A DNA stretch of 64,000 nucleotides from assembly GCF_036227125.1 (NCBI RefSeq), contig NZ_CP109435.1, positions 5,580,001-5,644,000 on the forward strand, in the 5' to 3' direction. The stretch comes from Streptomyces sp. NBC_01485 (GTDB lineage: Bacteria; Actinomycetota; Actinomycetes; Streptomycetales; Streptomycetaceae). This document shows, one piece after another, positions 1-7,963 of this stretch (position 1 is its first letter; each line of letters starts with the position of its first letter). The notes beneath the pieces were generated by a model. It saw nothing but the letters and a program-made list of their open reading frames with translations, ran no database searches and was not told where the DNA came from. A program made the translations under genes and the position numbers.

Positions 1-447
1 TACCGGGAGCGGTTCGCGCACTACGGGCACGGCACGCCCGAGCAGGCGATCGTGGGGCTCGGCGGGCAGGTGTTCATGCGGCGCAACTCGCAGACGGCCG
101 TCCGTGAGTTCCGGCCGTACTTCGACAACGCGCCGGTGTACGGGCACGGGCCGTCGCTGGAGGACTTCACCGACCAGACGCCGCTGACCGTCGGCACGCC
201 CGAGCAGGTCATCGAGAAGACGCTCGCCTTCCGCGAGTACGCCGGTGACTACCAGCGCCAGTTGTTCCTGCTGGACCACGCGGGGCTGCCGCTGAAGACC
301 GTGCTGGAGCAGCTCGACCTGCTCGGCGAGGAGGTCGTGCCGGTGCTGCGCAAGGAGTTCGCGGTGGGGCGTCCGGCGGGGGTGCCCGAGGCGCCGACCC
401 ATGAGTCGCTGGTCAAGGCCGCGCAGGAAGGGGTGGGTGTCGTATGA
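1..447 (+). CDS. Luciferase-like FMN-dependent monooxygenase, C-terminal part (5' end outside window)
   Basis: The reading frame is open from base 1, so the N-terminus lies outside the window. The visible 148 residues are the C-terminal part of a bacterial-luciferase-like (LLM) flavin monooxygenase, with the typical late segment 'TVGTPEQVIEKTLAF', which is a flux/cofactor-binding region in this family, and a 'HAGLPLKTVLEQLDLLGEEV' helix. The stop overlaps the start of the next gene (ATGA), which encodes an FMN reductase. The pair matches the CE1758/CE1759-type two-component monooxygenases, where the reductase supplies reduced FMN. The substrate cannot be read from the sequence. Confidence 0.85.
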   Translation, partial: YRERFAHYGHGTPEQAIVGLGGQVFMRRNSQTAVREFRPYFDNAPVYGHGPSLEDFTDQTPLTVGTPEQVIEKTLAFREYAGDYQRQLFLLDHAGLPLKTVLEQLDLLGEEVVPVLRKEFAVGRPAGVPEAPTHESLVKAAQEGVGVV

Positions 448-1115
448 GGCTCGTCGTCGTCTCGGCGGGGCTGAGCGTTCCGTCGTCGACCCGGCTGCTG
501 GCCGACCGGCTGGCGGCGGCCACTGCCGGGCGGGCGGAGGCGGAGGCGGACGTGGACGTGCGGGTCGTCGAGTTGCGCGACCTCGCCGTCGAGATCGCGC
601 ACAACCTCACCAACGGCTTCCCCGGCCGGAAACTGGCGGACGCCCTCGACGCGGTGACGGGGGCGGACGGGCTCGTCGTCGTCACGCCCGTGTTCTCGGC
701 GTCGTACAGCGGACTGTTCAAGTCGTTCTTCGACGTGCTGGACCAGGACGCGCTGGCGGGCAAGCCGGTGCTGATCGCCGCCACGGGGGGCAGCGCCCGG
801 CACTCGCTCGTCCTCGAACACGCGATGCGGCCGCTCTTCGCCCACCTGCGGGCCGTCGTCGTGCCGACCGCCGTCTACGCCGCCTCGGAGGACTGGGGCG
901 CGGAGGGGCTGCCCGAGCGGATCGAGCGGGCGGCGGGGGAGCTGGCGGCGCTGATGACGGGACTGGCGGGACTGGCGGGACTGGCGGGGCCGTCGGGATC
1001 GTCGGTGGCCCGGTCGGCGCAGCCGGTGAAGGGCGGGTTCGAGGTCCTTCCGTTCGCCGAGCGGCTGGCGGCGATCGCCGTCCCGGCCGGGGCGCCCAGG
1101 CCGGCCGGACGGTGA
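444..1115 (+). CDS. NAD(P)H-dependent FMN reductase (CE1759-like)
   Basis: 223 residues with a flavodoxin-like fold: a starting beta-strand 'MRLVVVSAGLSVPSST' with the phosphate-binding loop, and the FMN-site segment 'TPVFSASYSGLFKSFFDVLD'. It probably supplies reduced FMN to the monooxygenase encoded immediately upstream, with which it overlaps by four bases and is presumably translationally coupled. The C-terminal tail contains a short LAGLAGLAG tract encoded by 9-bp repeats (near 958-989). Assigned from family resemblance; physiological substrate of the pair unknown. Confidence 0.88.
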   Translation: MRLVVVSAGLSVPSSTRLLADRLAAATAGRAEAEADVDVRVVELRDLAVEIAHNLTNGFPGRKLADALDAVTGADGLVVVTPVFSASYSGLFKSFFDVLDQDALAGKPVLIAATGGSARHSLVLEHAMRPLFAHLRAVVVPTAVYAASEDWGAEGLPERIERAAGELAALMTGLAGLAGLAGPSGSSVARSAQPVKGGFEVLPFAERLAAIAVPAGAPRPAGR

Positions 1116-1176
1116 GAGCCCAGTAAGAAGGGTGATCGTAGGACCGTCCGCACCGCGCAACCACCGAAGGCCTTGG

Positions 1177-1189
1177 CAGACTGGGCGGG
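1177..1189 (+). promoter_or_regulatory. Candidate -10 element for a leaderless response-regulator mRNA
   Basis: CAGACT at 1177-1182 ends six bases before the GTG at 1189. The same spacing is seen before several other genes here (41136, 44686, 63796), so transcription may begin at the start codon. No clear Shine-Dalgarno precedes the GTG. Confidence 0.35.
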
Positions 1190-1941
1190 TGCCTCCCACC
1201 CTGCTGCTCGCCGAAGACGACCGTGCCATCCGCCACGCCCTGGAACGCGCCCTGACCCTGGAGGGCTACCAGGTCACCGCGGTCGCCGACGGGGTCGAGG
1301 CGCTGGCGCACGCCCACAAGAACCCGCCGGACGTGCTCGTCCTCGACGTGATGATGCCCGGCATCGACGGCCTCCAGGTCTGCCGGGTGCTGCGCGCCGA
1401 GGGCGACCGCACGCCCATCCTGATGCTGACCGCGCTGGTGGAGACCGCAGACCGGATCGCCGGACTGGACGCGGGCGCCGACGACTACGTCGTCAAGCCG
1501 TTCGACGTCGAGGAGGTCTTCGCCCGGCTGCGGGCGCTGCTGCGCCGGACCAGCCCGGAGGCCGCGCCCGTGGCCGAGGCTCCGAAGGAGCAGCAGCCGC
1601 AGCCCTCGGGCTCGGGCTCGGGATTGGGATCGGGATCGGGACGGCATGTGGAGGCGGCCGGGCTGCGGATGGACCCGCAGGCGCGGCGGGCGTGGCGGGG
1701 CGCGCGGGAGCTGGAGCTGACCCGGACCGAGTTCGAGCTGCTGGAACTGCTGGTGCGCAACGCCGGGATCGTCCTGGACCACTCCACGATCTACGACCGG
1801 ATCTGGGGCTACGACTTCGGGCCCGGCTCGAAGAACCTCGCCGTCTACGTCGGCTACCTGCGCCGCAAGCTCGATCAGCCGGGCTCCCCGCAACTGATCC
1901 ACACCGTGCGCGGTGTGGGTTACGTGCTGCGGGAGGACTGA
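1189..1941 (+). CDS. OmpR/PhoB-family response regulator
   Basis: 250 residues from the GTG at 1189, which begins 'MPPTLLLAEDDRAIR'. The receiver domain has the acidic pair near residues 10-11, the phospho-acceptor Asp53 in 'VLVLDVMMPG', and the conserved Lys in 'DDYVVKPFD'. A Gly/Ser-rich linker (SGSGSGLGSGSG, from a short DNA repeat) leads to a winged-helix DNA-binding domain ending 'IHTVRGVGYVLRED'. It is followed five bases later by the cognate kinase gene. An upstream in-frame GTG at 1132 would add 19 residues before the domain, which is unlikely. MprA-like in general appearance; the signal is unknown. Confidence 0.93.
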   Translation: MPPTLLLAEDDRAIRHALERALTLEGYQVTAVADGVEALAHAHKNPPDVLVLDVMMPGIDGLQVCRVLRAEGDRTPILMLTALVETADRIAGLDAGADDYVVKPFDVEEVFARLRALLRRTSPEAAPVAEAPKEQQPQPSGSGSGLGSGSGRHVEAAGLRMDPQARRAWRGARELELTRTEFELLELLVRNAGIVLDHSTIYDRIWGYDFGPGSKNLAVYVGYLRRKLDQPGSPQLIHTVRGVGYVLRED

Positions 1942-1945
1942 GACC

Positions 1946-3394
1946 GTGGGTCGTCTGCGGCGGCTGCTGTCTCGGCCGCGGCCGAAGCTGGTGTCGCTGC
2001 GGACGACGTTCGCGGTGTCCTTCGCGGCCGTGACCGCCGCCGTCACCGTCCTCGTCGGCGTGCTGTCGTACTCGGCGGCGGCCCGGCTGGTCCGGGTCGA
2101 CCAGGAGTCGGTGTTCGACGAGGTCGTGCAGGATCTGCGGGACGAGGTGCGCGACCAGCGGATGGCGCCGGAGGACTTCTCCTCGGCCGCGCCGGGCCAC
2201 GACATCGTGCGGCCGGCCCGGACGGACGTCCAGGTGCTGGGCCCGGACGGGTCGGTGGTCGACGGCGGCAGCCCGGGCTTGCCGGTCGTGCCCGCCGACC
2301 GCACGGTCGCGGCCGACGCGACGGCCGGGCGGATGGCCGTGCACAAGGACGTGGACGTCGGCAGCGACGTCTACCGCGTCGCGACCGTCTCGCTGGGCGG
2401 CGGCCGGGGCGCGGTGCAGGTGGCGCAGGAGTTCAGCGACACCGAGGATCTGCTGCGGGCGCTCCAGCAGCGCACCCTGATCCTGATGATCGCGGTCGTG
2501 ACCGCCGCGGGGCTGTTCGGCTGGTGGCTGGCCCGGCGCATCACGCACCGGCTGGTGATCCTCACCACCGCCGCCGAGGACGTCGCCCGGACGCGCCGGC
2601 TCGGCGTGCAGGTGCCGGTCACCGGGCACGACGAGGTGGGCCGGCTGGGCCGCGCCTTCGACCGCATGCTGGGCCGGCTCGCCCAGTCGGAGGAGGACCA
2701 GCGGCGGCTCGTCCAGGACGCGGGGCACGAGCTGCGTACGCCGCTGACGTCGTTGCGGACGAACATCTCGCTGCTGCGCCGTATCGACGAACTGCCGCCG
2801 GACACCCGCCTCGAACTGGTCGCGGATCTGACCCAGGAGGCGCGCGAGCTGACCGACCTGGTCAACGAGCTCGTCGACCTCGCGGCCGGCCAGTCCGACA
2901 GCGAGCCGCCGCGGCAGGTGGACCTCGCCGACCTCGCGGAGGAGGTCGCGGGCCTCGCCCGGCGGCGTACCGGGCGGCAGATCCTGATCCGCACGAGCGG
3001 CGCGACCACCGCCTACGGCCGGCCCGCCATGCTCCAGCGGGCGGTGTCCAACCTCGTGGAGAACGCGACCAAGTTCGACCGCGAGGGCCGGGCGCCGGTC
3101 GAGATCGCCGTCACCGGGCCCGCCCGGCCGGGGGTCGTCCGCGTCGAGGTCCTCGACCGCGGTCCGGGCATCGCCGAGGCCGACCTGACGCGCGTCTTCG
3201 ACCGCTTCTACCGGGCCGCCGACGCGCGTTCCCTGCCGGGATCCGGTCTCGGCCTGTCGATCGTGCGCGAGGTGGCCCTGTCCCACGAGGGCGCCCCCTT
3301 CGCCGCCCGCCGCGCGGGCGGCGGCTCGGTGATCGGCTTCACGGTGGGCGGGAGTGGAGAAGAACCGGCGCGGGCGCGGGACCGGCTGGGGTGA
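1946..3394 (+). CDS. Sensor histidine kinase (MprB-like)
   Basis: About 482 residues from the GTG at 1946. Layout: short cytoplasmic N-terminus, first membrane helix ('FAVSFAAVTAAVTVLVGVL'), extracytoplasmic domain of about 130 residues, second membrane helix ('LILMIAVVTAAGLFGWWLA'), HAMP, dimerisation domain with phospho-acceptor His261 in 'DAGHELRTPL', and an ATP-binding domain with N box 'SNLVENATKFD' and G boxes 'DRGPGI' and 'GSGLGLSIV'. Located directly behind its response regulator, so the two form one operon. MprB-type kinases respond to envelope stress; that role is inferred only from resemblance. Confidence 0.93.
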   Translation: MGRLRRLLSRPRPKLVSLRTTFAVSFAAVTAAVTVLVGVLSYSAAARLVRVDQESVFDEVVQDLRDEVRDQRMAPEDFSSAAPGHDIVRPARTDVQVLGPDGSVVDGGSPGLPVVPADRTVAADATAGRMAVHKDVDVGSDVYRVATVSLGGGRGAVQVAQEFSDTEDLLRALQQRTLILMIAVVTAAGLFGWWLARRITHRLVILTTAAEDVARTRRLGVQVPVTGHDEVGRLGRAFDRMLGRLAQSEEDQRRLVQDAGHELRTPLTSLRTNISLLRRIDELPPDTRLELVADLTQEARELTDLVNELVDLAAGQSDSEPPRQVDLADLAEEVAGLARRRTGRQILIRTSGATTAYGRPAMLQRAVSNLVENATKFDREGRAPVEIAVTGPARPGVVRVEVLDRGPGIAEADLTRVFDRFYRAADARSLPGSGLGLSIVREVALSHEGAPFAARRAGGGSVIGFTVGGSGEEPARARDRLG

Positions 3395-3460
3395 GGTGAT
3401 CCCCGATCCGGGCCATGGTGGTGAGTGCGTGGCGGAGGCCCGGGGTGGTGTCGGCCGAGA

Positions 3461-3492
3461 AATGTGACACATCACCGGTGATGTGTCACATT
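3461..3492. promoter_or_regulatory. 32-bp perfect palindrome, candidate operator
   Basis: The half AATGTGACACATCACC is followed without a spacer by its exact reverse complement. It lies 66 bases after the kinase stop and 31 bases before the M20 gene start. There is no T-run, so an operator is more likely than a terminator. Its TGTGACAC core recurs in the inverted repeat at 28844-28877. Confidence 0.6.
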
Positions 3493-3523
3493 CCTGGAAC
3501 TGGGACCCTGCTCCCCGGCGGGA

Positions 3524-4837
3524 GTGGTGGGAGTGGCCCGCCGGCGACTGAGGGGGTGGGGCGTGCTCGGTGACCGGGAGGCGGCCGTGCTGGCGGCGGT
3601 GGACGAGGAGGCCGTCGGGCGGACGCTGCTCGAACTGATCGCGATCCCCAGCGTCACGGGCAGCGCCGCCGAGTCCGAGATCCAGCACCACCTGGCCGGA
3701 CGGCTGGAACGGCTCGGGTTCGACGTCGACCTGTGGCCCATGGACCTGCCCGACCTGCGCGCCCACCCCGACTTCCCCGGCACGGAGGCACCGCGCGAGG
3801 AGGCGTGGGGACTGGTGGGGCATACGGGGAGCGGCGACGGTGGCGGTCACGGGCCGGCGCTGATCCTTCAGGGGCACGTGGACGTCGTCCCGCCCGGAGA
3901 CCTCGCCGCCTGGCACGGCGACCCCTTCGTGCCGCGCGTCACCGGCGATCTCGTGCACGGGCGGGGCGCGTGCGACATGAAGGGCGGGCTCGCGGCGCAG
4001 CTCGGCGCGCTGGCCGCGATCCGGGCGGCCGGAGTGCGGCTGCGCGGGCGGGTCGCCGTGCACTTCGTCGTCGGCGAGGAGGACGGCGGGCTCGGCGCCT
4101 TCGGCACCCTGCGGCGCGGCTACGGCGGCGACGCGTGCGTCATCGCCGAGCCGACGTCCCGGACGGTGATCACCGCCAACGCGGGCGCGCTGACCTTCCG
4201 GATCACCGTCCCGGGCAAGGCCGCCCACGCCAGTTCGCGGGAGGCCGGGGTCAGCGCGATCGACGCCTACCTGCCGCTGCACCGGGCGCTGGCCCGGCTG
4301 GAGGGCGAGCGCAACCGGGACCCGGACGCACTGCTCGCCGAGTACCCGATTCCCTACGCGCTGTCCGTCGGCACCGTCCGCTCGGGCGACTGGGCGAGCA
4401 GCGTGCCTGATCTGCTGGTCGCGGAGGGGCGGCTCGGGGTGCGGCTCGGGGAGGATCCGGCCGTCGCCCGGGCGGCGCTGGAGCGGTGCGTGGCCGAGGC
4501 GTGCGCCCAGGACGACTGGCTGCGCGCGCATCCGGCGTCCGTGACCTGGCCGGGCGGCCGGTTCGCGAGCGGCCGGCTGGCGGCGGGGCATCCGCTCGGG
4601 GCCCTGGTGGCGGACGCGTACGCCGACGCGACGGGCGCCGCGCGCCCCCGGGAACGCGGGGCGACGTACGGGAGCGACCTCCGGCTGTACGCCGGGGCCG
4701 GGATCCCGACGCTGCAGTTCGGGCCGGGGGACGTCGGCGTCGCTCACAGCGCCCGCGAGCACGTGTCCCTCCGGGAGGTGGCGGAGACGGCGCGGGCACT
4801 GGCGTTGACGGTGGTGCGGACGGTGGGGGTGAGGTGA
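3524..4837 (+). CDS. M20-family metallohydrolase (ArgE/DapE/carboxypeptidase G2 type)
   Basis: 437 residues if the GTG at 3524 is used; GTGs at 3530 and 3563 are also possible. All di-metal ligands of the M20 family are visible: His118 in 'LILQGHVDVVPPGD', with Asp120 in the motif, Asp151 in 'RGACDMKGG', the Glu185-Glu186 pair in 'VVGEEDGG', Glu209 in 'VIAEPTS', and a late His in 'GDVGVAHSAREHV'. The inserted dimerisation domain begins near 'NAGALTFRITVPGKAAHAS'. It probably removes an N-acyl group or a C-terminal residue from a small peptide or amino acid. Substrate unknown. It stands alone, with a strong palindrome just upstream. Confidence 0.9.
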   Translation: MVGVARRRLRGWGVLGDREAAVLAAVDEEAVGRTLLELIAIPSVTGSAAESEIQHHLAGRLERLGFDVDLWPMDLPDLRAHPDFPGTEAPREEAWGLVGHTGSGDGGGHGPALILQGHVDVVPPGDLAAWHGDPFVPRVTGDLVHGRGACDMKGGLAAQLGALAAIRAAGVRLRGRVAVHFVVGEEDGGLGAFGTLRRGYGGDACVIAEPTSRTVITANAGALTFRITVPGKAAHASSREAGVSAIDAYLPLHRALARLEGERNRDPDALLAEYPIPYALSVGTVRSGDWASSVPDLLVAEGRLGVRLGEDPAVARAALERCVAEACAQDDWLRAHPASVTWPGGRFASGRLAAGHPLGALVADAYADATGAARPRERGATYGSDLRLYAGAGIPTLQFGPGDVGVAHSAREHVSLREVAETARALALTVVRTVGVR

Positions 4838-4875
4838 GCGGGGGTCAGGTGAGCGGGGGTGAAGTGAGTGGGGGG
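4831..4875. repeat. 15-bp tandem repeat, three copies
   Basis: Three imperfect copies of GAGGTGAGCGGGGGT cover the last codons of the M20 gene and the bases just after its stop. The repeat has duplicated the 3' end of the gene. Confidence 0.7.
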
Positions 4876-4899
4876 CGGGGGGAATTCCGTACCGTCCGT

Positions 4900-5124
4900 T
4901 CACGCGTGGCACGGGCCCGGGCCACACTGGCGGACCTGTTGTAGCAAGCCGCTAATGTTGCGCACTCTATTGACGGCGATCACCAGGGGGCCTACTTCGC
5001 CTTCGACAAGCGGTGGATCACCCGTCTGAACGCCGGGCCGGGCGATGATCCGATCGGCACCCGGCCGCGTCTGGTCAGCGAATGGCACGGTCGTCTCGTT
5101 CGTCCCGCTCGACTCGGTCGTCAC
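4900..5124 (-). CDS. Small hypothetical protein, possibly a truncated gene
   Basis: The interval 4838-5287 has no clear gene apart from this candidate. The minus-strand GTG at 5124 is preceded by a good Shine-Dalgarno (AGGAG, five-base spacer), and the first 31 codons have a strong G/C preference at third positions. After about residue 35 the codon usage loosens and no domain is recognisable, so this may be the surviving start of a gene with a damaged 3' part. The 74-residue product starts 'MTTESSGTNETTVPFADQ'. Function unknown. Confidence 0.3.
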   Translation of the reverse strand: MTTESSGTNETTVPFADQTRPGADRIIARPGVQTGDPPLVEGEVGPLVIAVNRVRNISGLLQQVRQCGPGPCHA

Positions 5125-5221
5125 ATGAGCTCCTGTGCTGTGTGGCGGTTGCCGATCCTCGCGGTGGCCTTGTGCCGCAAGACCCGGCGCGGGGGCAGCG
5201 CCGACGCCACGGGTACTTCTA

Positions 5222-5262
5222 CGGGCACACCCCGACCCGGCCCGGGGTGAAAGGGGTGCCCG
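5222..5262 (-). terminator. Stem-loop downstream of the LuxR-type regulator
   Basis: CGGGCACACCCC pairs with GGGGTGCCCG with a single bulge. It lies about 25 bases beyond the stop of the minus-strand regulator gene. There is no U-tract, which is usual in Streptomyces. Confidence 0.5.
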
Positions 5263-5287
5263 GCCCGGGTATTTCTACGGGGTTGTC

Positions 5288-7726
5288 CTAAGGGGTGGGG
5301 GCCTGGTTCGCTGTCCACCAGGACGCGATCTGGGCGCGGCAGACGAATCCGAGCTTGGCCAGGATGTTCTCGACGTGGCCGTGGACCGTGCGCGGGGAGC
5401 GGCCGAGCAGGGACGCGATCTGCCGGTTGCTCATGCCCTTGGCCACCAGCGCGGCCACTTCCCGCTCCCGGGGTGTCAGCGGGCTCGGGGCGGTGACCGT
5501 GACGGCGGGCGGGCCGGCGGGTGTGCCGGCGGGTATGACAACGGTCCTGGCGGGAGCCGTGACCTGAGCCGTGACCTGAGCCGTGGCCTGAGCCGTGAGG
5601 TGAGCTGTCGCCATGGTCGGCCCTGATCCGGTGCGCAGGGCGTAGCCGATGGCCTCGTCGGGGCCGCGGAGGAGCCCGCCCTCCGCGAGGGCGTCCTCGT
5701 ACGCCGCCCGGCCCAGGGCCCGTACGACGTCCTCCTCGCACTCGGCGTGCTGGTGGACCATGTGCGGTCCGAACGTGGCGATGCCGGTGTCGGTGTCCCG
5801 CCACAGGGCGGCCGCGGCGCCCAGCAGCCGCCCCGCCCGCTCGTGGCCGCCGCCCGCCGCGGTGACCCAGGCGAGCTCCTCCAGCATCAGGGCGACCCTG
5901 ACGTAGTCGTTGAAGCCCAGCTCGTTCTCCAGCGCGGACCGGATCATGACGGTGGCCTCCGTCAGGTCGCCGCGCCGCCAGGCGTCGTAGCCGAGCGTCC
6001 ACTGCGCGTGTGCGCGGACCAGCCGCTCGTCATGCGCCTCGGCGAGGGCGACCGCCTGCCGGCAGGTCTGCGTGGTCCGCGGATCCCCCAGGTGGGACTG
6101 GACGGTGCCCAGCACGATCAGCGCGTAGACGGCGCCGATCTCCTCGTCCGTCCCCAGATGACCGGCCACCGCCTCCTCCAGCAGGGGCACGGCCTCCGTC
6201 AGCCGGCCGCCGAACAGCGCCAACGTGCCGCGCAGGCCCTGGACATGGGAGCACACCACCCGGTCGGTCAGCCGTGCGCCCAGCTCCGCGGCCTCGTCCA
6301 GCCACCGGTTCGCCGCGGCGTGATCGTGCTGCAGCACCGCCACCCAGGCGGCGACCCACAGCCCCCTGGCCCGGTCCGGTCCCTGCTCGGGTGCGGCGGC
6401 GAGCGCGTGCTCCAGCCAGCGGCGTCCTTCGCCGAGGAAGCCGCCCTCGCACCAGTGGAAGCGCAGCGCGGCGGCCAGCGCCAGGGTGGCCCGCGGGTCG
6501 CCGCCCCAGGCCAGCGACACACGCAGATTCGCGTACTCGGCACGCAGCCGGGCCAGGCTCTGCTGCTGGCCGGGGCCGTACCAGCCGTCGGCGATGCGCT
6601 CGGCGAGGGCCAGGTAGAAGTCGTGGTGCCGGCCCAGGGTCCGGTGCTCCTGGCCGGACTCGGCGAGCCGTTCGCGCCCGTACTGGCGGATGGTGCCCAG
6701 CAGCCGGTAGCGCGACATGCCCTCGCGCTCGGTGGGCAGGACGAGGGACTGGGAGACCAACTGGTCGAGGAGATCGAGCACTTCGGTCCGGTCGATGCCG
6801 TCGCCCGCGCAGACCGCTTCGGCGGCGTCGAGGCCGAAGTCGTCGGCGAACACCGACAGCCGGTTCCACAGCAGTTGCTCGGCGGGGGTGCACAGCTCGT
6901 GGCTCCAGTCGATCAGCGCGCGCAGCGTGCGCTGGTGCGGCCGGGCGAGCCGGCTGCCGCTCGCGAGCAGCCCGAAGCGGTCCTCCAGCCGCTGCACCGC
7001 CTCGTCGACGGTCAGGGTCCGCAGCCGGGACGCGGCCAGTTCGATGGCCAGCGGCAGCCCGTCCAGTCCCTCGCAGAGCCGGTGCACCTGGGCGCGGTTG
7101 CCGTCGGTGATCCGGAAATCCGGGCGCACGGCGCCGGCCCGGTCCCGCAGCAGCTGCACCGCGTCGTCCGGCGCCAGCGGGGGGACGGCGAAGACGTGCT
7201 CGCCGTAGATTCCCAGCGTCCGGCGGCTCGTCGTCAGGATGCGCAGCCCGGGGGAGGCCGTCAGCAGCGTGTCCGCGAGCTCGGCGCAGGCGTCGACGAG
7301 GTGCTCGCAGTTGTCCAGCACGATCAGCGGGCTGCGGCGGGACAGGAAGACGGCGAGCTGGTCGACGACCGGCCGGGTGCCCGGGTCCGGCACGCCCAGC
7401 GCGATCGCCGTGGCGTTCGCCGTCGCCGCCGTCGACGGGTCCCGCACGGGTGCCAGATCCACCAGCCACACCCCGTCGGCGAAGTCCGCCGCCGCCGCGG
7501 CGGCCACCTCCAGCGCCAGCCGCGTCTTGCCGACCCCGCCCGGACCGGTCAGCGTCAGCAGCCGCGTCGCCCCCAGCCGGCGGCGCACTTCGGCGAGGTC
7601 GTGGCACCGGCCGACGAAGGTGGTGAGGGACGCGGGCATGTTTCCCACGTCGGGTGTCTGGGATATCTGGGATGTCTGGGACTTCTTGGACGGAGATGTC
7701 TGGGACTGGGATGTCTGGGTGGTCAC
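5288..7726 (-). CDS. Large ATP-binding transcriptional regulator with C-terminal LuxR HTH
   Basis: About 812 residues from the GTG at 7726; an ATG at 7831 would add 35 residues with no visible ribosome site. Order: Ser/Gln/Thr-rich head made of repeats, an AfsR/NB-ARC-type P-loop ATPase starting 'FVGRCHDLAEVRRRL' with Walker A 'LTGPGGVGKTRLALEV' and Walker B 'LIVLDNCEHLVDACAEL', a helical TPR-like region, then a LuxR-type HTH at the very end ('LTPREREVAALVAKGMSNRQ'). Such proteins are ATP-dependent activators sensing a ligand through the helical part. A 12-bp repeat just before the HTH encodes a T-A-Q linker. Target unknown; no adjacent pathway is evident. Confidence 0.88.
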   Translation of the reverse strand: MTTQTSQSQTSPSKKSQTSQISQTPDVGNMPASLTTFVGRCHDLAEVRRRLGATRLLTLTGPGGVGKTRLALEVAAAAAADFADGVWLVDLAPVRDPSTAATANATAIALGVPDPGTRPVVDQLAVFLSRRSPLIVLDNCEHLVDACAELADTLLTASPGLRILTTSRRTLGIYGEHVFAVPPLAPDDAVQLLRDRAGAVRPDFRITDGNRAQVHRLCEGLDGLPLAIELAASRLRTLTVDEAVQRLEDRFGLLASGSRLARPHQRTLRALIDWSHELCTPAEQLLWNRLSVFADDFGLDAAEAVCAGDGIDRTEVLDLLDQLVSQSLVLPTEREGMSRYRLLGTIRQYGRERLAESGQEHRTLGRHHDFYLALAERIADGWYGPGQQQSLARLRAEYANLRVSLAWGGDPRATLALAAALRFHWCEGGFLGEGRRWLEHALAAAPEQGPDRARGLWVAAWVAVLQHDHAAANRWLDEAAELGARLTDRVVCSHVQGLRGTLALFGGRLTEAVPLLEEAVAGHLGTDEEIGAVYALIVLGTVQSHLGDPRTTQTCRQAVALAEAHDERLVRAHAQWTLGYDAWRRGDLTEATVMIRSALENELGFNDYVRVALMLEELAWVTAAGGGHERAGRLLGAAAALWRDTDTGIATFGPHMVHQHAECEEDVVRALGRAAYEDALAEGGLLRGPDEAIGYALRTGSGPTMATAHLTAQATAQVTAQVTAPARTVVIPAGTPAGPPAVTVTAPSPLTPREREVAALVAKGMSNRQIASLLGRSPRTVHGHVENILAKLGFVCRAQIASWWTANQAPTP
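5554..5601. repeat. 12-bp tandem repeat inside the LuxR-type regulator gene
   Basis: Four copies of GAGCCGTGACCT with small changes. They encode the TAQATAQVTAQVTA linker just before the LuxR HTH, and because the unit is a multiple of three the frame is kept. Confidence 0.75.
7657..7725. repeat. Short degenerate repeat at the 5' end of the regulator gene
   Basis: Repeated GATGTCTGG/GATATCTGG units encode a Q-T-S-Q rich head in the ATPase regulator. The intergenic bases 7727-7963 carry another short repeat (GGGTTCCTCGGGCTTGTC, 7919-7951) and no gene. Confidence 0.6.
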
Positions 7727-7963
7727 GTTCCTTCTCGCCCTCGCCGCCCGGCCCGACCTCGCGACCGGCACGAAAGTGTCAGGGCATCGGAACGGACACA
7801 AGTCGCCTATATGACGCCGAACAGTATCCATAGGGCCGTAGGTCCAGGAATGGGCTGTGATGGAGGTCTCATGAGTACGCGTCAGTAGCCCGTCGGCAGC
7901 CGGTCGGTAGCCGACTTGTCGGGTTCCTCGGGCTTGTCGGGTTCCTCGGGCCCAGGCCCAGGT

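Noticed and set aside
1493..4927. Very long minus-strand open frame (over 1100 codons) across the two-component and M20 genes
   Set aside because: It runs antisense to three well-supported genes; high G+C makes long shadow frames common. Pro/Arg-rich translation, no domains.
5747..7888. Plus-strand open frame opposite the LuxR-type regulator
   Set aside because: Antisense shadow; the minus strand has a full ATPase plus LuxR HTH with correct codon bias.
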